DNA of 64,000 nt from NCBI GenBank assembly GCA_035494015.1, contig DATJHJ010000009.1, positions 5,298 to 69,297 of the forward strand, read 5' to 3'. Below the pieces are notes generated by a model. That model made no database searches and was not told the DNA's origin. It saw nothing but the letters and a program-made list of their open reading frames with translations. Shown here piece after piece: positions 1 to 8,240 of the stretch. The stretch is from CADCTB01 sp035494015 (lineage in GTDB: Bacteria; Actinomycetota; Acidimicrobiia; Acidimicrobiales; AC-14). Positions within the stretch are counted from its first letter, which is position 1; each line of letters begins with the position of its first letter. The position numbers were made by a program, and so were the translations under genes.

Positions 1-501
1 CTCGGCCCCGAGGTCTCGGCCAGCCGCATGGTCCGGGACTACGTCGATCACATGTACGAGCCCGCCGCCGCCGGGGCCGACGTCATGTCGCTGGACCACC
101 ACGGCCGGGCCCGGCTGCTGTCGGCGTGGAAGAAGCGGGTGGTCGACGGGTGGGACGCGGTCTCGGTGGGCGACATCGTCAGCGACAGCCAGGCCGTCGA
201 CCTGGGACGCGACCGGTCGGTGTCGGCCAAGGTCGCCCTGGGAACCCTCTGCCCCGACGACGTCCACGTCCAGCTCCTCCACGGCCCGGTCGGCCCCAAC
301 GACGAGCTGGCCGACACGTCGATCGTGACCATGGACCTCGCCGCCGCCGAGGACGGCACACACCGGTACGAAGGATCCTTCACCTGCGAGCGCGCCGGCC
401 GCTACGGCTTCACCGTCCGCGTCGTCCCCGCCCACCCCGACCTGAAGACCTTCGCCGAATTGGGCCGGGTGGCCTGGGCCCAACACAGTCCGCCGGCCTA
501 G
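1..501 (+). CDS. glgP: Alpha-glucan (maltodextrin) phosphorylase, C-terminal end only
   Basis: Partial gene: the frame is open from base 1 and stops at TAG 499-501. The about 166 visible residues match the C-terminal tail of actinobacterial GT35 alpha-glucan phosphorylases as I remember it: a segment like SRMVRDYVDHMYEPAA, then a beta-rich domain with LGTLCPDDVHVQLLHGPVG and a final GRYGFTVRVVPAHPDL. These enzymes release glucose-1-phosphate from glycogen or maltodextrin in the cytoplasm. The catalytic and pyridoxal-phosphate regions lie outside the window, so function is assigned from this tail alone. The gene converges on the downstream NifU-like gene, with a hairpin between them. Confidence 0.8.
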   Translation, partial: LGPEVSASRMVRDYVDHMYEPAAAGADVMSLDHHGRARLLSAWKKRVVDGWDAVSVGDIVSDSQAVDLGRDRSVSAKVALGTLCPDDVHVQLLHGPVGPNDELADTSIVTMDLAAAEDGTHRYEGSFTCERAGRYGFTVRVVPAHPDLKTFAELGRVAWAQHSPPA

Positions 502-510
502 CGGCCCCCC

Positions 511-536
511 GGAAGGCCTTGCTTCGCAAGACCTCC
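511..536. terminator. Stem-loop between convergent glgP and NifU-like genes
   Basis: The arms GGAAGGCCTTGC and GCAAGACCTCC pair around a TTC loop with one bulge and one G-U pair. The hairpin lies 9 bp after the glgP stop and about 18 bp from the convergent stop, so it could serve both genes. There is no clear T tract, which is common for terminators in high-GC actinobacteria. Confidence 0.5.
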
Positions 537-553
537 CCAGAATCGTCCCCGAT

Positions 554-826
554 CTACTGGTAGTGGCCGATCTCCAACAGGCTGTCGTCCTCTTGGCCGA
601 CGGCCCGGATCTCGGTGACGCCGGGGACGCGGTCCTTCAGGATGCGTTCGATGCCGGCCTTCAGGGTCATGGTGGAGGCGGGGCAGCTGCCGCAGGCGCC
701 GACCAGCTCGATGTCGACCCGGCCGGTCTCTTCGTCGACCGCGACCAGGGTCATGTCCCCCCCGTCGGCCTGGAGGGCGGGCCGAATGACCTCGATGGCC
801 TCCATCAGCTGTTCCTGCATGCTCAT
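554..826 (-). CDS. NifU C-terminal domain Fe-S scaffold protein (Nfu-like)
   Basis: A 90-residue single-domain protein that matches the NifU C-terminal (Nfu) family. It has the family hallmark CGSC (Cys45 and Cys48), which binds a bridging Fe-S cluster between two subunits, in the context LVGACGSCPASTMTLK, and the N-terminal helix ends in ALQADGGDM. It probably delivers or stores Fe-S clusters in the cytoplasm. The start is ATG at 826; a second ATG at 820 is possible. No strong ribosome site is visible. The gene is divergent from the MFS gene at 887. The same strand stays open far upstream (beyond 2.8 kb), but that part is GC-driven and antisense to the MFS gene. Confidence 0.88.
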   Translation of the reverse strand: MSMQEQLMEAIEVIRPALQADGGDMTLVAVDEETGRVDIELVGACGSCPASTMTLKAGIERILKDRVPGVTEIRAVGQEDDSLLEIGHYQ

Positions 827-886
827 CTCGTCAGGGTACAACCCCGGCCGGGCCCAACTCCTTCCCGCGAGTAGGTTCCCCGGGCA

Positions 887-2386
887 GTGGCCCGGCTCGT
901 CGTGCGCTCCACCACCGACGACGCCGGGCTGGCCCGCCTCCTCGAACCCCGCACGGATCTCCTGCTGGAACGGGACCTGGGCGACGGCCGGTTCGATGCC
1001 GCCGACGGGCCAGTGGCGTCCTACCTGCGCGCGGTCGAGGTGGGCGACCGCGACGGCCGCGGCCAGGTCAAGGTCACCCAGACGGTCGACTTCCGCCTGG
1101 CTGTGCCCTACTTCAGCTGGCTGTTCCTCTGGCCGTTCAAGCGGGCGCTGGCCCGCCCGCCCGCACCCGACCACAAGGCGCCGTGGTGGGCCCCACCCGC
1201 CCGGCTCGACGCCCGCTCGGCCTCGGTGCTCGGCACCCTGGCCCTGCTCACGGTGGCCTTCGGCTACCTGAACACCCTCTTCACCCAGACCGTCACCTTC
1301 GCCGGCGACGAGTTCCACTCCGACAACGGCGCCCTGGGGGTCGCCGGGAGCGTGGTGCGGATCGGTGGCATCGTCGCCCTGCTGGTGGTCACCCAGGCCG
1401 ACCGGCGGGGCCGCAAGGCCATGCTCGTGCTCTCGGCCACTGCGGGGAGCATCCTGGCCGTGACCGGCGCCCTGGCGCCGTCGCTGGCCTGGCTCACCGC
1501 CAGCCAGCTCCTGGCCCGGGCCTTCGCCACCGCCATCCTCATCCTGGTCGCCATCGTCGCCGCCGAGGAGATGCCGGCCGGCTCCCGGGCCTACGCAGTC
1601 AGCCTGCTGGCCATGGCCGGCGGGCTGGGGGCAGGGGTGTGCGTGATCGCACTGCGCCTGGCCGACCTGGGGTCGAGGGGCTGGCGGCTCCTGTACGTCC
1701 TGCCCCTGCTGGCCCTCCCTATCGTCGGCGCCGTGCGCCGGCGGCTGCCCGAGAGCCGGCGTTTCGTCGCCCGCCACGGGAAGGTCGAGATGGCGGGGCA
1801 CGGCGGGCGTCTCCTCCTCCTCGCCGTCTCCGGGCTGCTGACCAACCTGTTCGCCGCCCCCAACTCGCAGTTCAGCAACCAGTTCCTCCGCACCGAGCGG
1901 GGGTTCAGCGGGGGCCGCATCGGGCTGATCTCCCTGACTGCGGGCACGCCGGGGGCGATCGGGATCGTGGTCGGGGGGCGGGTGGCCGACGTCCGGGGTC
2001 GCCGGTGGGTGGCGGCCGTCGCCCTCACCGTAGGCAGCGTCTTCACCGTCGGCTTCTTCTTCGCCCGGGGTTGGGCCATGTGGCTGCTGGCCACGGTCGG
2101 GACGGTCGTCAGCGCCGCCGCCATCCCCGCCCTCGGTGTCTACGGGCCCGAGCTGTTCCCCACCGGGCTGCGCGGGCGGGCCAACGGCTTGGTGGCGGTC
2201 TCGTCGCTGGTGGGCAGCGGCGCCGGCCTGGTGCTCGCCGGGCTCCTGAGCGACCGGATCGGGCGCATCGGCCCGGCCATGGCCGTCGTCGCCGCCGGGC
2301 CCCTGCTGCTCGCCGTGCTGATCGTCGTCGCCTACCCGGAGACCGCGGGCCGGGAGCTGGAGGACCTCAACCCCGAGGACCGCTGA
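887..2386 (+). CDS. MFS transporter with an N-terminal soluble extension
   Basis: A 499-residue protein from a GTG start. From about residue 110 it has roughly 12 hydrophobic segments with MFS features: DRRGRK in the loop after the second or third helix, an RLPESRRF segment at the central loop, the repeated ADVRGRR motif in the second half, and YPETAGRELEDLNPED at the end, as in sugar- and metabolite-transporter subfamilies. The substrate cannot be told. The first about 105 residues are hydrophilic, with no membrane segment until after WAPPARLDARSASVLG. That is longer than a normal MFS N-terminus and may be a small fused domain. The gene end overlaps the convergent hydrolase gene by 20 bp. 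Confidence 0.85.
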   Translation: MARLVVRSTTDDAGLARLLEPRTDLLLERDLGDGRFDAADGPVASYLRAVEVGDRDGRGQVKVTQTVDFRLAVPYFSWLFLWPFKRALARPPAPDHKAPWWAPPARLDARSASVLGTLALLTVAFGYLNTLFTQTVTFAGDEFHSDNGALGVAGSVVRIGGIVALLVVTQADRRGRKAMLVLSATAGSILAVTGALAPSLAWLTASQLLARAFATAILILVAIVAAEEMPAGSRAYAVSLLAMAGGLGAGVCVIALRLADLGSRGWRLLYVLPLLALPIVGAVRRRLPESRRFVARHGKVEMAGHGGRLLLLAVSGLLTNLFAAPNSQFSNQFLRTERGFSGGRIGLISLTAGTPGAIGIVVGGRVADVRGRRWVAAVALTVGSVFTVGFFFARGWAMWLLATVGTVVSAAAIPALGVYGPELFPTGLRGRANGLVAVSSLVGSGAGLVLAGLLSDRIGRIGPAMAVVAAGPLLLAVLIVVAYPETAGRELEDLNPEDR

Positions 2387-2921
2387 GCCCCAGCACCCAG
2401 TCCCGGACGACCGCGGCCACCGCCTGGTCCTGGCCCCGCAGCCCGTGGCCGCCGCCCTCGATCCAGGCGTGCGTGACCGGTCCGGGGATGGCGGCGCTCG
2501 CCTCCTCCAGCTCGGCCGGTGTGGCGAATGGGTCCCGCGTCCCCGACACGAACAGGCAGGGGACACCCAGGCGCGGCAGGTGTTCCGTGCGGCGGTTCTC
2601 CGGTCGCCCCGGGGGGTGCAGCGGGTAGCTGACCAGGACCAGGCCCGCGGCCGGCCACCCGTCGGCCACCACCATCGAGCACATGCGGCCCCCGAACGAG
2701 CGACCGCCGAGCACGACGTCGCCCGGGACGGCACCCGCCCGCTGGGCCAGGGCCGCCGACGAGTCCCGGATGGTGTCGTAGACCTTGGGGCCCGGCCGGG
2801 ACGACGGCAGGTCGATGCGCTCGACGGCAACGCCCTGGCCGGACAACGCCCGGTCGATGGCCACCAGGGCCGGGCTGTTCCGGTCGGCGCTGGCGCCGGG
2901 GGTAAGCAACAACGCAGTCAT
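2367..2921 (-). CDS. Small alpha/beta hydrolase (Tex30/dienelactone-hydrolase-like)
   Basis: A 184-residue alpha/beta hydrolase of the short Tex30/KANL3-like type. The nucleophile elbow is GGRSFGGRM with Ser75. The likely acid is Asp130 in SGTRDPF and the histidine is His159 in EGGGHGL, so the triad is intact. The substrate is unknown; members are usually annotated as predicted esterases. The start at ATG 2921 is fixed by a 4-bp ATGA overlap with the stop of the upstream J-domain gene, which implies translational coupling. The open frame continues upstream, but that stretch lies antisense or out of frame within the neighbour and is not needed for the fold. Confidence 0.82.
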   Translation of the reverse strand: MTALLLTPGASADRNSPALVAIDRALSGQGVAVERIDLPSSRPGPKVYDTIRDSSAALAQRAGAVPGDVVLGGRSFGGRMCSMVVADGWPAAGLVLVSYPLHPPGRPENRRTEHLPRLGVPCLFVSGTRDPFATPAELEEASAAIPGPVTHAWIEGGGHGLRGQDQAVAAVVRDWVLGLSGPRG

Positions 2922-3634
2922 GGCAGGAGGATCCGGCGGGCCTCGGTCAGCTCCAGGATGCGCTGGCCCGCCCCTTCGTGCTCGGCCCCGTGGTCGGGAT
3001 GGGACTCCCGCAGCAGGGACCGGAAGCGGGCCAGGACCTCCTCCCGCCCCGGTTGGGTCTCGTCGGGCCCGAAGCCGAGGATCTCCAGGGCCCACCGCTC
3101 GTCGGTGGAGAACCGCCGCCACCACGTCGGGGGGATCCTCGTCAGGTCGGTGAGCACCGAGACGAGGCGGGGGCCGGCGCCATCCCCCCACACGGCGGCG
3201 GTGCGGATGGCGGCGAACACGCCGGGCTGGGCGTCGGGGTGGAGGCGGGCGGCGGCGTAGGCCGCGCCGAGGATCTGCGGGATCGGCCGCCCCTCGCCTT
3301 CCAGCTCGAAGTGGACGTCGTCGAAGGGGTTGTCGGCCGCCGGGCCGACGAGCTTGTGTCGGCTGCGGTCGAGGCCCACCACGTCGGTCTGGAAGCGGTG
3401 GCGGAGGCGGGGCTGGGCGATCCGCCGGCCCTCCTCCAGGTCGTCGACCAGGACCAGGAACTCCTCCCGCAGCTCAGGGTCGACATCGACGAGGTGGGCG
3501 GCGACGATGCCGCCGAGCAGGATCCCCCCGTAACCCGGGGCCGGTTCGGTGGGCAGCCAGTGGGGCCCGAGGGCGACCCGGCGCGTGGGGGCCACGGCGC
3601 GCGAGTGGCGGATCTCGAGCTCGGCCAGCAGCAT
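2918..3634 (-). CDS. Protein with C-terminal J-domain-like module
   Basis: A 238-residue cytoplasmic protein. The first about 170 residues are not recognised. The last about 65 read as a J-domain: ALEILGFGPDETQPGREEVLARF (helices I-II), RSLLRESHPDHG with the HPD tripeptide at residues 212-214, then a closing helix ILELTEARRILL. HPD is the motif by which DnaJ proteins stimulate Hsp70 ATPase, so a DnaK co-chaperone role is possible but not shown. The gene is translationally coupled (ATGA) to the small hydrolase downstream, which suggests they work together. Confidence 0.65.
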   Translation of the reverse strand: MLLAELEIRHSRAVAPTRRVALGPHWLPTEPAPGYGGILLGGIVAAHLVDVDPELREEFLVLVDDLEEGRRIAQPRLRHRFQTDVVGLDRSRHKLVGPAADNPFDDVHFELEGEGRPIPQILGAAYAAARLHPDAQPGVFAAIRTAAVWGDGAGPRLVSVLTDLTRIPPTWWRRFSTDERWALEILGFGPDETQPGREEVLARFRSLLRESHPDHGAEHEGAGQRILELTEARRILLP

Positions 3635-3674
3635 CGGACGGAGGGTAGACGGGCTGCCGTTCCCGGAACTTCGC

Positions 3675-4319
3675 CTACACCAGGTCGCGCAGGAAATCGC
3701 GCAGCGCCCGAGCCTCGACCGCCACCGTCTCCTCGTCGCTCCCGTCGTCGAACGCGGTGGCCGTGGCCGCGGCGAGGGCCTGGATCCGCCGCCACACCGG
3801 TCGCTCGATCCCGTACGGCGCCGGGCTCTCCCCCACGATGGCGGCCAACATCAGCAGGCTGGCACCGACGTCGAGGTCGTCAGGCGCGTGCTGCAGCCGG
3901 TCGGCCACGACGAACAGGTCGGCCATGGCGGCCTGGGCTTCCTCGCCGCCGTCGGCGACCTCGTCGTCGTCAGCCCCGCCGGCTTCGCCGTCGGCGGCGT
4001 CCAGCTCGTCCGGCGCCTCGAGCTCCTCGAGCAGCACGTCGACCTCGTCCTCGGCCACCGCGGGGACCACGAGCACCAGGCCCTCCTCCCACCGGTACGG
4101 GATGTCCACCTCGACCAGGGCCGCCGTGGCCGCCGCCCGCTCGGGGACGTCCCAGCCGTCCAGCGCGTACTCGACCTCCTCGTCCGGGTCGGGCGCCAGC
4201 ACCAGCGGGGGCTCGGTCAGGACCAGCCCGCAGGCCCCGCACGGCGTGGCCGACTCGAACCACTCGCCCTTGACCCGCTGGGCCAGCTCGTTCCCGCAGC
4301 GGGGGCAGAACAGGATCAT
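3675..4319 (-). CDS. Hypothetical zinc-ribbon protein with acidic middle region
   Basis: A 214-residue protein from ATG 4319. The N-terminus has two CxxC knuckles, Cys5/Cys8 (CPRCG) and Cys27/Cys30 (CGACG), a typical zinc ribbon. Residues about 100-140 are very rich in Asp, Glu, Ala and Gly (a segment like ADDDEVADGGEEAQ), and the C-terminal part is helical. I do not recognise a family beyond the ribbon. It is divergent from glpX, 57 bp apart. Confidence 0.6.
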   Translation of the reverse strand: MILFCPRCGNELAQRVKGEWFESATPCGACGLVLTEPPLVLAPDPDEEVEYALDGWDVPERAAATAALVEVDIPYRWEEGLVLVVPAVAEDEVDVLLEELEAPDELDAADGEAGGADDDEVADGGEEAQAAMADLFVVADRLQHAPDDLDVGASLLMLAAIVGESPAPYGIERPVWRRIQALAAATATAFDDGSDEETVAVEARALRDFLRDLV

Positions 4320-4364
4320 CGGCCCCCGACCACAGCCAACCCTAACCCCTGTGGCCTGCCGGTA

Positions 4365-4370
4365 TAGGGT
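4365..4370 (+). promoter_or_regulatory. -10 box of a leaderless glpX transcript (TAGGGT)
   Basis: TAGGGT fits the actinobacterial TAnnnT -10 consensus and ends exactly 6 nt before the glpX ATG. Transcription would then start at or next to the A of the ATG, giving an mRNA with no leader. No Shine-Dalgarno sequence is present, which agrees. No convincing -35 box was found. Confidence 0.5.
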
Positions 4371-4376
4371 TCGGCC

Positions 4377-5372
4377 ATGAGCGCCCAACCCCAGCCCCCC
4401 GACCGCAACCTGGCCATGGAACTCGTCCGCGTGACCGAGGCGGCCGCCCTGGCCGCGGCGCGCTGGATGGGTCGCGGCGAGAAGGAGTCGGCCGACGGCG
4501 CCGCCACCGAGGCCATGCGCGTGGTCCTGGCGTCGGTGTCCATGGACGGCGTCATCGTCATCGGCGAGGGCGAGAAGGACGAAGCGCCCATGCTCTTCAA
4601 CGGCGAGCGGGTGGGTGACGGCACCCCGCCGGAGACCGACATCGCCGTCGACCCGCTGGAGGGCACCACCCTCACGTCGCTGGGTCGGGGCAATGCCCTG
4701 TGCGTGATCGCGGTCAGCTCGCGGGGCACGATGTTCGACCCCGGGCCGGCCTTCTACATGAACAAGCTGGCCGTGGGCGCAGAGGCCGCCGGCTCCATCG
4801 ACATCACCCTGTCGCCGACCGAGAACCTCAAGGCGGTGGCCTCGGCCCTGCGCAAGTCGGTCCGTGACGTGACCGCCGTCGTCCTCGACCGCCCCCGCCA
4901 CAAGGAGCTCATCGCCGAGATCCGGGAGGCGGGTGCCCGCATCCGGCTCATCCAGGACGGCGACGTGGCCGGCGCCATCTCCACCGGCTGGCCCGAATCC
5001 GGCGCCGACATCCTGTTCGGGATCGGCGGCACCCCCGAGGGCGTGATCAGCGCCGCCGCTCTCAAGTGCATGGGCGGGGAGATCCAGGCCCAGCTGGCCC
5101 CCCGCAGCGACACCGAGCGGGCCAACGTCCTCGCCGCCGGCTACGACCTGGACAAGGTCATCCACACCGACGACTTGGTCGCCGGCGACAACTGCTTCTT
5201 CGCCGCCACCGGCGTCACGGACGGCGACCTGCTGCGGGGCGTGCACTACGACAGCAAGGGCGCCACCACCCAGTCGCTGGTCATGCGGTCCAAGTCCGGA
5301 ACGGTGCGCAGCATCAGCGCCCGCCACCCGCTGACCAAGATCGCCCAGTTCGCCTCGATCGCCTTCGACTAA
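4377..5372 (+). CDS. glpX: Class II fructose-1,6-bisphosphatase
   Basis: A 331-residue GlpX-family enzyme, which hydrolyses fructose-1,6-bisphosphate to fructose-6-phosphate in gluconeogenesis. Family motifs are intact: GEGEKDEAPML (residues about 63-73) and DPLEGTT (92-98), which bind metal and phosphate, plus GGTPEGVISAAALKCMGG. Full length for the family. The start at ATG 4377 is supported by conserved N-terminal sequence (RNLAMELVRVTEAAALAAARWMG lies just after it) and a -10 box 6 nt upstream. The TAA stop lies in the first copy of an 8-bp tandem repeat shared with the end of the convergent gene. Confidence 0.95.
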   Translation: MSAQPQPPDRNLAMELVRVTEAAALAAARWMGRGEKESADGAATEAMRVVLASVSMDGVIVIGEGEKDEAPMLFNGERVGDGTPPETDIAVDPLEGTTLTSLGRGNALCVIAVSSRGTMFDPGPAFYMNKLAVGAEAAGSIDITLSPTENLKAVASALRKSVRDVTAVVLDRPRHKELIAEIREAGARIRLIQDGDVAGAISTGWPESGADILFGIGGTPEGVISAAALKCMGGEIQAQLAPRSDTERANVLAAGYDLDKVIHTDDLVAGDNCFFAATGVTDGDLLRGVHYDSKGATTQSLVMRSKSGTVRSISARHPLTKIAQFASIAFD

Positions 5373-5396
5373 TCGACTAATCGACTAATCGACTAG
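5365..5396. repeat. Four tandem copies of an 8-bp repeat (TCGACTAA) over both stop codons
   Basis: TCGACTAA occurs three times in a row, followed by TCGACTAG. The TAA of copy 1 is the glpX stop. The CTA in copy 4, read on the minus strand, is the TAG stop of the convergent M23 peptidase gene. Each unit therefore offers a stop in the plus frame. Confidence 0.9.
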
Positions 5397-6487
5397 TCGG
5401 CGAGGGGGGCGTCAGGCGGGGCGAGCGGGACCGTCTGCGGGGTGGTCGCGGTCGTGGCCGCGGGCTCCGGGCTGGCCGCCGGGGAGAACCGGCGGGTCAG
5501 GCCGGTGTCGATCAGGATCTGGGGGACGATGCCGTCGTTGGCCGCGTCGCCGTTGTCCGGGGGCGGGGCCTGCAGGGAGGCGATCAGCGCAGGGACCCGG
5601 GCCAGGGCGGCCGCCACCCAGCCGTCGACGATCGGCTTCGGGTTGACCGCGGCGCCGCCCCCGGGATGGACTTCGAAGTGGACGTGGGGGGGACCGCCCT
5701 TGGCGTTGCCGCTGTCCCCGGCCAGCCCGACGATCTGACCCTGCTTGACCGCCGCCCCGTTGGGCAGGTTGGCGTAGCTGTTCAGGTGGGCCATGTAGTA
5801 GTAGGTCCCGTCGGCGGTGGTGACGTAGGCGGCCAGCCCGCCGAGGCCGCCGGTCTCGAACCGCACGGTGCCGTCGGCCGGGGCGCGGACCGGGGTGTCG
5901 AACTGGGTGAACAGGTCGTCGCCCTGGTGGGAGTGGGGAGGCGGCCCGTCGCGGGGGTCGCCGAAATCGTCGGTCCAGTTGGCCAGGCCCTGCACCGGGA
6001 ACTGGCCCATGCCCACGGCGAGGGCCTCCTGCGCGCTCATGCCCAGGTTCTGGAGGGGCTTCAGCGCTTCCAGCAGGGCCGCCGTGCTGTTGGCCCCCGA
6101 CTTCTGCTGGTTGCGCAGCACCTCGTCGACCTGGCCGGCGCTGAGGCTCTGCGGGGGGACGGTGGCCGCCGTCGTCGTCGGCCCGGAGCTGGTGGTCGGG
6201 CCGCCCGGGCTCGTCGTGGCCAAGCCGGGCGCGGTGGACGGCGTCGGGGCGGGCAGGATCTTGGTCTGGTTGGCCGGCGGGATGGTCGTGGTGGCCACGG
6301 TCGTCGCCGTCGTCGCCGTCGTCGTGGGGGCGGCGACCGTGGTCACGGTGGTCGCCGGGGTGGCGCCGCCGCCCAGGGTGACCGGCGTGGTCCCAGGCGC
6401 CTCGGCGTCGGCGATCGGACCGCCGACGAGCATGACGGCTACCGCCGTGGCGCCGATGAAGAGGGTGCGGAGGGGTCTTGTCGACAC
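5393..6487 (-). CDS. Secreted M23-family metallopeptidase
   Basis: A 364-residue exported protein. Residues 1-29 form a signal peptide (basic start, then LFIGATAVAVMLVGGP, cleavage near ADA). Residues about 32-112 are a Thr/Pro/Ala-rich linker. The LytM/M23 domain spans about 165-290, with zinc ligands in HSHQGDD (His187, Asp191) and HVHFE (His268, His270). M23 enzymes cut peptidoglycan cross-bridges, so cell-wall remodelling is expected. A second low-complexity tail follows. The stop codon lies in the 8-bp repeat array shared with glpX. Confidence 0.88.
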   Translation of the reverse strand: MSTRPLRTLFIGATAVAVMLVGGPIADAEAPGTTPVTLGGGATPATTVTTVAAPTTTATTATTVATTTIPPANQTKILPAPTPSTAPGLATTSPGGPTTSSGPTTTAATVPPQSLSAGQVDEVLRNQQKSGANSTAALLEALKPLQNLGMSAQEALAVGMGQFPVQGLANWTDDFGDPRDGPPPHSHQGDDLFTQFDTPVRAPADGTVRFETGGLGGLAAYVTTADGTYYYMAHLNSYANLPNGAAVKQGQIVGLAGDSGNAKGGPPHVHFEVHPGGGAAVNPKPIVDGWVAAALARVPALIASLQAPPPDNGDAANDGIVPQILIDTGLTRRFSPAASPEPAATTATTPQTVPLAPPDAPLAD

Positions 6488-6520
6488 GGTGGATCGCGGC
6501 GCCGTTCGCCGTATTCCAAC

Positions 6521-7300
6521 CTACTCCAGGTCGCACCCCCGGCGGGCAGCCTCGGACGCGAAAGCGGCCAGAAGGTGGCCCTCCACGTCCAGGGCGGCCT
6601 GACCCTCGCTCACCACCAGGGCGGCGACGTGGGCTCTCCCGCCCGCGCACCAGCCGGTGGCCCACCCGGCCACCCTGCCGTCGCTCCGGGCGGTGACGGT
6701 CAACGGGCCCGCCCTGGTGATCGCCCGGGCCTCGGGGTCGACATCGTCGCTCACCGTGAGCTCCAAGGGGAGCCCACCCCGGCCGATGACCGCGGCCGGG
6801 GCAAACGGTGCATCGGCGATGGGCGCCCAGACCCGCCCCGGCCCCTCCCGGAGCAGATGGGCCCTGTCGAAGGTGACCTCCACCCGGTAGTCGGCCAGCG
6901 CGACCAGGGCGGCGGCGATCCGCTCGGGCGCGGCCTCGTCGGCCAGGGTGACGTGGGGCACGAACGGCCAGGTCAGCGCCCGGGCGAGGGGGTCGACGAA
7001 GACCCGGTCGCGCACGGCCCGCACGGGCCCTTCCTCGGCCACGGCCAGGTGGATCGTCGGGTTGTCCGGCAGGAACGTGGCGGGCGGGCCCAGGGCCACG
7101 GTGAAGGGGCGGGTGGCGGCGGCCGCCCGGCGCAGCACGGCCAGCGCCTCCCCCAGCCGGTCCTCCCGCACGTTGACCGGTGGGACGAGCGTGACATGGG
7201 CGGGGATTCGACCGAGGGCGCCGTCGCCCAGGGCCCGGCGCAGGCCGTCCACGTCGGCGGCGGTCACCGGCGGCAGGAGCAGCGCCACCCCGAGCCTCAC
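6521..7300 (-). CDS. 2H phosphoesterase (2'-5' RNA ligase family) with degenerate acetyltransferase-like C-terminus
   Basis: A 259-residue protein. The N-terminal 170 residues carry two H-x-T motifs, HVTLVPP (from His35) and HVTLADE (from His116), the catalytic pair of the 2H phosphoesterase superfamily, often named 2'-5' RNA ligase or LigT-like. The substrate is unknown. The C-terminal about 60 residues (TVTARSDGRVAGWATGW to the end) resemble a GNAT core ending in LLAAFASEAARRGCD, but the acetyl-CoA loop is not canonical and the fold looks cut short. The GTG start at 7300 overlaps the upstream gene stop by 4 bp (GTGA), which decides the start. Confidence 0.72.
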   Translation of the reverse strand: MRLGVALLLPPVTAADVDGLRRALGDGALGRIPAHVTLVPPVNVREDRLGEALAVLRRAAAATRPFTVALGPPATFLPDNPTIHLAVAEEGPVRAVRDRVFVDPLARALTWPFVPHVTLADEAAPERIAAALVALADYRVEVTFDRAHLLREGPGRVWAPIADAPFAPAAVIGRGGLPLELTVSDDVDPEARAITRAGPLTVTARSDGRVAGWATGWCAGGRAHVAALVVSEGQAALDVEGHLLAAFASEAARRGCDLE

Positions 7301-8205
7301 GCGGGCCACGCCAGCTCCAGCTGCCCGCCCACGGTCCCCACCACGTATGGCGCCCGCCGGGTCAGGTCGAACCAGGTGAAGTGGAGGACCCTCCACCCGT
7401 GGGCGAGCAGGATGTTGGCCTTCTCGCTGTTGCGCTGCACGTCGAGCCGGCCCCCGTGCCAGACCCGGCTGTCCGCCTCCAGGCCGAGCCTGACCTCCGG
7501 GTACGCGCCGTCGAGGAGCACACCGCCGACCTCGTACTGGCGCACGGGCGCCGGCAACCCGCCGCGCCGCAGCACCCCGAAGAGCAGATCCTCCAGCATG
7601 CTCTGGGTCGGCGCGGTCGCCGGATCCCGCTCTTCGACCAGGGCCCGCAGCACCCCCGCCCCGCTCCGGCCGGGCCCGCCCAAGCGCTCGATCGTCCGTG
7701 TCAACAGCTCAAAGGTCACCAGCCGCCGGATCAGCGCGTCCTCCATGGCCGACTCGACCACCGCCACCGCCGCCACCGCCCCCAAGTCCAGCAACGTCCG
7801 CGCCGGCGTGGTCACAGGGATGCGCCGCGTTCGGCTCACGTCCTCCGACACAAGCGTGTCAGTGCGATGCACGGCAACACCGACGAGTGAAGGTTGCCCG
7901 GCCGGGACGGTGATCTCGACGAAAGGGTCCGTGACGCCGCGAAGCCGCCACAGCCATGCGGCAGCTCGGTGTGAAGCCACCGCCCGCTGCCCGCCGGCCA
8001 AAGTGGCGGCGAGGATGGCCTGCTCCGGCGACGTAGGCCCAGCCGCGACCCGGTACACCCCCTGGTGCACGGGCACGAGCAGGCCTGCAGCCATACGGCT
8101 CTGGATCTGCCGAGGTGTCATCCCCAGTCCTACGGCCTGTGTGCGGTGCACGAGGGCGTGCTGAACAGCAGCGAGCCGATTCAGCGCGACGTCGACCTCT
8201 TTCAT
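7297..8205 (-). CDS. AbiEi-like winged-helix plus DUF559 protein
   Basis: A 302-residue protein of a type common in actinobacteria. Near the N-terminus, GMTPRQIQSRMAAGLLVPVHQGVYRV is an AbiEi-antitoxin-like helix-turn-helix/wing. The middle matches the AbiEi middle region (TVPAGQPSLVGVAVHRTD and VTTPARTLLDLGAV). The C-terminus is a DUF559-like restriction-endonuclease fold: EVRLGLEADSRVWHGG, NSEKANILLAHGWRVLHFTW. A DNA-related role is likely but unproven. No AbiEii nucleotidyltransferase toxin lies next to it, so it is not called a toxin-antitoxin pair. Start ATG 8205 is the first methionine of the conserved part. Confidence 0.72.
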   Translation of the reverse strand: MKEVDVALNRLAAVQHALVHRTQAVGLGMTPRQIQSRMAAGLLVPVHQGVYRVAAGPTSPEQAILAATLAGGQRAVASHRAAAWLWRLRGVTDPFVEITVPAGQPSLVGVAVHRTDTLVSEDVSRTRRIPVTTPARTLLDLGAVAAVAVVESAMEDALIRRLVTFELLTRTIERLGGPGRSGAGVLRALVEERDPATAPTQSMLEDLLFGVLRRGGLPAPVRQYEVGGVLLDGAYPEVRLGLEADSRVWHGGRLDVQRNSEKANILLAHGWRVLHFTWFDLTRRAPYVVGTVGGQLELAWPA

Positions 8206-8240
8206 GGTCTCCGATTCAACCACGGGGATACGACATCGAA

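Noticed and set aside
827..2830. Upstream extension of the NifU-like gene to a 758-residue protein
   Set aside because: The added part is antisense to the MFS gene and has no conserved motif. The Nfu domain alone has normal length from ATG 826.
7297..8205. Type IV toxin-antitoxin pair
   Set aside because: Only the AbiEi-like part is present, and it is fused to a DUF559 domain. No AbiEii nucleotidyltransferase lies beside it.
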